A stretch of DNA of 64,000 nucleotides from Rhipidocladum racemiflorum (lineage: Eukaryota > Streptophyta > Magnoliopsida > Poales > Poaceae): NCBI GenBank assembly GCA_036346355.1, contig JAYEVF010000097.1:1-64000 (forward strand), in the 5' to 3' direction. The notes beneath the pieces are model-generated. The model ran no database searches. It was not told the DNA's origin and saw nothing but the letters and a program-made list of their open reading frames with translations. Below are positions 58,682 through 64,000 of this stretch, piece after piece. Made by a program: the position numbers and the translations under genes. Every line of letters begins with the position of its first letter. The first letter of the stretch is position 1.

Positions 58682-60066
58682 TGAAAGTGCATCTAGGCCC
58701 CTCAATTTATTTTGGTGATTAATGATGACACAATTAAAGAAATCTAATGACTAATCAGAGCTGATGCAGATATCGAGAACATGTCAAGCTTGGGAAAACA
58801 AAATGGACGCCCCTACACACTTTAAATTTTGAAAAGACGGCATCAAGACAAGATCTGTATTTTCCTTTTCATTTGAGTCTTTAGGATAGCCGTACTATTA
58901 AGAGGATACGACGGGAAATCGCTTTTAGGATGTGCATGTGCTCAAGGTCAAGTCTTGCATTTAAACCAGCACTCAATTATTTGCATTTTCCAAAAATCTG
59001 TTTTACAAACCGAGCTGCCAAATCCGGAGAGTCCGGACATTTGATCCGGAGTATCCGGAGTGTCCGGGTTGGAGCCCTCGGCCAAAAATCGGATTCCAGC
59101 TTGTCCGGAGTATCTAGTCATATTACCCGGAGACTCCGGGTTGTCCGGAGTATCCGGATTAATTGTCCGGATATTCCGGCCTGTTCAAAAATGAGAGTAA
59201 CGGCTAGTTTTTCAAAAAGACTATTTAAAGCCTCCACTCTCTCCCAACGGTTAGTATCTCAATTGAGCTCATTCATAGCTGTATTCAAGCCATTCCTAAC
59301 CATCTCTAAGCATTCAATATAGCCCATACTTCCTCCCACCACTTGATTTGGTTGTTGATTCATCTTGGTGAGGAGAAGAAGAAGAAAAGTGCTAGGTGCA
59401 TTCATTTCGAGTTGTTGAGCACTAGTTCATCCTCCAAGCGACTCTCCGTGGTGTTGTTACTCTTAGAGGTTGAAGGTCTCCTAGACGGCTAGGAGTCACG
59501 GGGAGCAACCGACACGTGTGGTGCACCCCGGTCATTTGTGAAGGCGAGTCTCGCCTCCGAAAGGAAAGAGACAAGAAGTGAAGCCGGCAAGTACATTTGT
59601 GCAACACCGGGAGGAAAGCGGGTTGAAAGAGACCCCGGCTCAAGTGCGACCGAGCCACCTCAACAGAGACGTAGGATTCCCTTCAAGAATCCGAACTTCG
59701 GTGAAAAATCGTGTCTCCAACTTCCCTTTTTATTCTCTAGCTTCACTTGTGTGGATTTGTTCTTGTAGAGCTTCGATTTAGGTTGTTTTACTTCCTTGCT
59801 CTAGATCCGCACTTGCTTAGCTTACTAGATTGTTTTGGGTGCTCTTATCCTAGCATCTAGTTGCTCGTTTAAAGTAGATTTAACCCTTTCCGAGCCCACT
59901 AATCTGGAGTATCCGGATAAATAACCGGACACTCCGGACAAGCCGGAGTATCCGGACAAAATACCCGGAGACTCCGGGTTGACCTGCTCGGGAATTTTTT
60001 AATTCCGCTGCAAAGTTTTAATTCACCTATTCACCCCCGCTCTAGGCGACATCTCCGGTCCGTTCA
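58682..60066 (+). repeat. LTR shared by Sirevirus copies 1 and 2
   Basis: 1385 bp, complete, TGAAAGTGCATC to CGTTCA. A PPT lies directly before it and a primer-site-like sequence directly after it, so it acts as the right LTR of copy 1 and the left LTR of copy 2. Confidence 0.9.
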
Positions 60067-60068
60067 AT

Positions 60069-60081
60069 TGGTATCGGCGCC
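60069..60081 (+). other. Primer-binding-site position, diverged
   Basis: TGGTATCGGCGCC sits two bases past the LTR. The first seven bases match the usual TGGTATCAGAGC tRNA-Met site, the rest does not, so tRNA identity is uncertain. Confidence 0.6.
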
Positions 60082-60122
60082 AAATCTCCATAGTTTTGTC
60101 TTAACCGCTTGGAGAATTTGAG

Positions 60123-62336
60123 ATGTCGGAAATAGAGAAGATTACCGAAACCCATGACCAAGAGAAGGCCACGGGTTCCGGTAAAGGGGTTGCAATTCCT
60201 TTTGATTATTCCTCCGCTGGAGTCTCAAACTCCTCATCTTACGTTTCCGTGTCCTCCGGGCGAGCGCCTCATTTTGATGGTACTCGTTATGCCGCATGGA
60301 AACATAAGATGAAGATGCATTTGAGATCACTTCATCCTTGTATTTGGAAGATTGTAGAAACAGGTTTTAAGCCTGTCAATCCAAACAATCTCACTCCCAA
60401 AGAGGACAAAGCACAACACTTCAATAACTTGGCCGTCAATGCCTTGTTTAACGTCTTGAGTGATTCGGAATTCAACCGAGTTGATGGACTTGACAATGCA
60501 AAGGAAATATGGGAAAGACTAATGGTAACACATGAAGGTGTGTCAAGTGTTCGTGAATCAAAGATTGAACTCATCATTGGTGAACTAAGCCGGTTCACAT
60601 TGGAAGAAGGAGAATCGTACACGAAGATGTTTGATCGCTTGATGGTGTTGGTAAATCAAGCTAAGGGACTTGGAAGCACCGAGCTCACCGACAAGGCGGT
60701 TGTGAATATCATACTTCGAGTGATCACTCCAACCAACCGCAATCTTGTTCAACTAATCCGAGACCGGCCAAACATCGATACTTTTACGCCTCATGATGTG
60801 ATTGGCCGGTTGATGATGGATGAGATGATGATCAAGGAGGCCGAAGTGGTAGAAGAGCTCAAATCCGGCAAGAAGAAAGGAGTGGCTTTGAAAGCCGTCA
60901 AAATTGCACAAGAAGCCGAAGAGAGCTTAAGTGACGAAGAAGAATCAAGTGGGCCGCTCACAAATAAAGACATGGCCCTACTAGTGAGAAGATTCAACAA
61001 ATTCTTGAAGAAGAGGGGCTACAAGCCGGGAAGTCACTCCAAGAGCTACGGCAACAAGTCAAGAGGAAGGCACTCAACAAGAAAGTGCTATGAGTGTGGA
61101 AAACCCGGCCAATTCATTGCGGAATGTCCGCACAAAGAAAAAAAAGAAGATAGGCCCTACAAGAAGGACAAGTTCCGGAAAAAGGACAAAGACAAGAGCA
61201 AGAAGTTCAAGGGCAAGAGTCACGCTTACATCGGCAAGGAGTGGAACTCCGAGTCCGAGTCCGAGTCCAACTCCGACAATGAGGAAGGACTTACCACCGT
61301 CGCCATTGCTACACCACCGACAAAGTCAAAGAACCTCTTTGACAACTTAAGCGACGGCGATGAAGATGCTCCAATATGCTTTATGGCAAAGGGGCACAAG
61401 GTATCATCTAAAAGCCCCATCCCTTCCATTATTGATTATGGCTTGGATGATTGTGATGATGCTAGTGATGATGAGGAAGTAGCATTTAAATCAATGAATG
61501 ATTTCGATATTAAGAAATTAGATTTGCTACTTAAAGATATAGAAAAATTGGAGGAGGTTGTAGAACAAAAGGAGGCTATTCTCGAAGCTCAACAGGATCT
61601 CCTCATTTTTGAAAAGGAGAAGAATGTTGAGCTAGAGAAGAGCCTAGCCTTTGAAAGAAAGAAAAATGAGGACTTGGTCAAAAGCTCAAATTTGACCAAG
61701 AATGAAATGATTAGTCTTGAGATCACCAATGCTTCACTCTTAGAGCAACTTGCTCAAGCAACGGATGCTTGCAAAACTCTTGAAGTGAAGCTTGTTGATC
61801 TCTCGAATAATGCTTCAACCTCAATAAACAACTCCAATATTTCAATACCTTCAACAAGCAACGGATGTGCTAGATGTTATAGTATTGATGTTGCTACTTG
61901 TGCTACTAACCGTGAGACTTTGAAAGTCTTGGCTCATAAGAATGAGAAGCTTAAGGGGATGCTTGAAGATGGACTTCAAAAGTCCTACAAGGCTAGCAAA
62001 GGTTTAGAGGAGTTTCTCGGTAAGCGCCAAGGTAATCCTAAGAGGCAAGGACTTGGGTATGTTCCGCCTAAGGGCAAAAAGTGCAACATCGTTATTGCTC
62101 CTTTAAGCAAGCCTATCCACTTTGTAAAAGGCCAAGGAACATCCAAGTACAAGGCTCATTCCGAGTTCTTTGCTTCTTATGTTCTTAAAAAGACTAACCT
62201 TGGTCGTGTAGTTGCTTATCATATTGGGCGTAAGCCAAGAGACTCTTCGTTTGTTCGCTCCATTTGGGTTCCAAAGTCACTTGTTGCTAATGTGCGTGGA
62301 CGTAACCAAGTTTGGGTACCACAGAGCAAAAACTAA
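60123..62336 (+). CDS. Sirevirus gag (copy 2)
   Basis: An uninterrupted frame of 737 codons from ATG 60123. N-terminal Copia gag domain (FDGTRYAAWKHKMKMHL near residue 51, then the UBN2-type region to about 250). A zinc knuckle near residue 322 reads CYECGKPGQFIAEC, with Gln where His is expected, so zinc binding is doubtful. A Lys/Asp-rich stretch and Ser/Glu repeats (SESESESNSD) follow, then a long coiled coil at about 455-590. The large gag with a coiled-coil C-terminal half is typical of Sireviruses. It ends at TAA; protease follows in another frame. Confidence 0.88.
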   Translation: MSEIEKITETHDQEKATGSGKGVAIPFDYSSAGVSNSSSYVSVSSGRAPHFDGTRYAAWKHKMKMHLRSLHPCIWKIVETGFKPVNPNNLTPKEDKAQHFNNLAVNALFNVLSDSEFNRVDGLDNAKEIWERLMVTHEGVSSVRESKIELIIGELSRFTLEEGESYTKMFDRLMVLVNQAKGLGSTELTDKAVVNIILRVITPTNRNLVQLIRDRPNIDTFTPHDVIGRLMMDEMMIKEAEVVEELKSGKKKGVALKAVKIAQEAEESLSDEEESSGPLTNKDMALLVRRFNKFLKKRGYKPGSHSKSYGNKSRGRHSTRKCYECGKPGQFIAECPHKEKKEDRPYKKDKFRKKDKDKSKKFKGKSHAYIGKEWNSESESESNSDNEEGLTTVAIATPPTKSKNLFDNLSDGDEDAPICFMAKGHKVSSKSPIPSIIDYGLDDCDDASDDEEVAFKSMNDFDIKKLDLLLKDIEKLEEVVEQKEAILEAQQDLLIFEKEKNVELEKSLAFERKKNEDLVKSSNLTKNEMISLEITNASLLEQLAQATDACKTLEVKLVDLSNNASTSINNSNISIPSTSNGCARCYSIDVATCATNRETLKVLAHKNEKLKGMLEDGLQKSYKASKGLEEFLGKRQGNPKRQGLGYVPPKGKKCNIVIAPLSKPIHFVKGQGTSKYKAHSEFFASYVLKKTNLGRVVAYHIGRKPRDSSFVRSIWVPKSLVANVRGRNQVWVPQSKN

Positions 62337-63940
62337 ATGTCTTTTTGTAAGCCTATGTCTCCGGTGGAACAAGTTGGATCTTGGATAGCGGATGCACTCA
62401 TCATATGACCGGAGAAAAGGTTATGTTCGCGCACTTGGACGTAAATGGACCAAATAGCGAAAGCATCGTCTTTGGAGACAATGGAAAAGGAGAAGTAATT
62501 GGATTGGGTAAAATTTCTATCTCAAATAATTTCCATTTAAATAATGTTTTGCTTGTAGAATCATTAAGCTACAATTTATTGTCCGTTGAACAATTGTGTG
62601 AAGCGAGTTACAATTGCTTGTTTAATGAAAAGGGTGTGGAGGTTATTAAGAGGATTGATGGTTTTTTAGCCTTTAAAGGGCGTTTGAAGGGTAGGCTCTA
62701 TCTCGTGGACTTTAATACAGATAGACTTAACCTTGAAACGTGTTTAATGGCTAAGTCTAGCATGGGTTGGCTATGACATCGCCGACTAGCCCATGTCGGT
62801 ATGAGGAACCTTCACAAACTCGTTAAAGGCAATCACATTCTTGGACTAACCAATATTGTCTTTGAGAAAGAGTATGTAGCGCTTGCCAAGCGGGAAAACA
62901 AGTTGGTGCCCATCATCCCGCCAAGAACATGATGACCACCTCAAGACCGTTGGAGATGCTCCACATGGATCTTTTTGGTCCGGTTACCTACATAAGCATC
63001 GGGGGAAGTAAGTATGGTTTAGTTATTGTCGATGATTTTTCTCGCTTCACTTGGGTGTTTTTCTTGCATGATAAAGGAGAAGTCCAAGTAACTTTAAAGA
63101 AGTTCATGAGGAGAGCTCAAAATGAGTTTGAAGTAAAGATCAAGAGAATCCGAAGCGACAACGGTACCGAGTTCAAGAATATTGGTGTTGAAGAGTATCT
63201 CGATGAAGAAGGAATCAAGCACGAATTCTCGCCCCCCTACTCCCCTCAACAAAATGGGGTGGCTGAAAGGAAGAATCGAACACTCATCGAGATGGGGCGG
63301 ACGATGCTTGATGAGTACAAGGTTTTCGATAGCTTTTGGGCGGAAGCCATCAACACCGCTTGCCACAGCACCAACAGCCTCTACCTTCACAAGATCTTAA
63401 AGAAGACGGCGTACGAATTGCTCACCGGCAAGAAACCAAATGTATCCTACTTTCGAGTCTTTGGGAGTAAATGCTATATCCTCAATAAAAGAGCCAAGTC
63501 TTCTAAATTTGCTCCTAAAGTGGATGAAGGTTTCTTACTCGGTTATGGAACCAATGCCTATGCGTACCGAGTTTTCAACAACACCATCGGTGTGGTTGAA
63601 ATCTCGCGTGACGTAACTTTTGATGAGACTAATGGTTCTCAAGTAGAACAAGTTGATCCTGCCGAAATTGACAGGGAAGAACCACCGTGCGAAGCCATCA
63701 AGAAATTGGCGATTGGAGAAGTGAGACCTCAAATTACAGAACAAATCCCGAGCAGTCCAACCCGGAGTCTCCGGACTGGAACCCGGAGTATCCGGATTGA
63801 TCCGGAGTCTCCGGGTCCAATACCGGACACTCCGGATGAAGGTGTCTCGGGTGACATCCCCTCCTTGTCCAAGCAAGCTCAAGATGGTTCAAATGCCACT
63901 CAAGATGATGAGGAACCCATTCAAACTTCAAATTCAACTG
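62337..63940 (+). pseudogene. Sirevirus pol, copy 2, truncated
   Basis: Protease LDSGCTHHMTG at 62381. TGA at 62774-62776 replaces Trp in the region before HRRLAHVG. The integrase zinc CxxC pair is out of frame near 62870, exactly as in copy 1. From 62929 an open frame covers the integrase core (HMDLFGPVTY, SDNGTEF, PQQNGVAERKNRT) and the TCCGGA-motif linker. It breaks off at 63940, before RT. Confidence 0.85.
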
Positions 63941-64000
63941 CGGAATGGTATGGTTTTTGATAAGAAAAAGAATTTTAATTCATTGCAGGTTATCTTTATG
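63941..64000. other. Sequence after the Sirevirus break
   Basis: Sixty AT-rich bases unrelated to copy 1 at the same position. Too short to identify; could be host DNA, another element or the rest of the LINE. Confidence 0.3.

Larger units (their letters stand above)
49894..60066 (+). mobile_element. Sirevirus-like Copia copy 1
   Basis: LTR 49894-50893 (3' end lost), pol 50999-54259, third ORF region 54260-58254, polypurine tract 58668-58681, LTR 58682-60066. Copia domain order, a large extra region after pol, repeated AGGGGGAG tracts before the 3' LTR and CCGGAnnnTCCGG-rich LTRs point to the Sirevirus group. It inserted into a LINE. Gag is almost completely deleted and pol is broken. The right LTR also serves as the left LTR of copy 2. 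Confidence 0.82.
58682..63940 (+). mobile_element. Sirevirus-like Copia copy 2, right-truncated
   Basis: LTR 58682-60066, primer-site-like sequence, full gag 60123-62336, and pol from about 62337 to 63940. Homology to copy 1 ends abruptly inside the integrase-RT linker at AATTCAACTG (63931-63940). The last 60 bp are unrelated sequence. Confidence 0.82.

Overview
The window looks like a piece of a grass (Poaceae) nuclear chromosome, most likely Oryza or a close relative. The evidence is a multi-exon plant NUP98 gene, grass-type MITEs, and nested long-LTR Gypsy, Tat-lineage Gypsy and Sirevirus-type Copia retrotransposons. Species assignment is inference. I see no tRNA or rRNA gene, no CRISPR array and no bacterial-type operon. 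Only one gene appears intact. Roughly four fifths of the sequence is transposable-element DNA.

Layout. 1-1.9 kb: intergenic DNA with a Stowaway-like MITE and two foldbacks. 1.68-6.88 kb: the 3' end of a DUF594-like gene split by a young Ty1/copia element (1874-6542, minus strand, TSD CGCGC). 6896-18362: an 11.5 kb Tat-lineage Ty3/gypsy element (TSD CCCAC). It has a broken gag-pol on the plus strand and, convergent to it, a spliced antisense gene encoding a plant-mobile-domain-like protein with its own TATA box. The hexamer GCCGAT/ATCGGC is strongly over-represented along this whole element. 18864-37791: a nest of long-LTR Gypsy DNA. An outer LTR fragment is interrupted by an element (20199-34074) that carries an extra ORF upstream of gag. 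A 3.4 kb solo LTR (25536-28924, TSD CCTTT) sits inside that gag. The 3' LTR is cut short at a gene fragment, a hAT MITE and a CACTA end.

37.8-46.3 kb: the gene island. It holds a broken TPR (TTL-like) fragment, several MITEs, and NUP98 on the minus strand (39508-46108). I resolved NUP98 into 11 exons whose phases all agree and which give 929 codons, with FG repeats, a GLEBS motif and a C-terminal autoproteolytic domain ending just after HFS. A hAT-like element lies in intron 7 and a MITE lies 27 bp after the stop codon. 46.6-46.9 kb: an AT-rich minisatellite. 47.6-49.9 kb: a decayed LINE.

49894-63940: two Sirevirus-like Copia copies in tandem that share one LTR (58682-60066). The first has lost the end of its LTR and most of gag through a microhomology deletion. 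It carries a third ORF behind a possible intron-containing leader, and that ORF is split by a 1.4 kb solo LTR (TSD CCACT). The second copy is cut off near 63940. Both copies share the same integrase frameshift.

The best candidate for something under-described is the Tat element at 6896-18362: a self-contained antisense nuclear-protein gene inside an element densely marked by one short motif. This would fit an element-encoded self-recognition or anti-silencing function, but that link is inference only.
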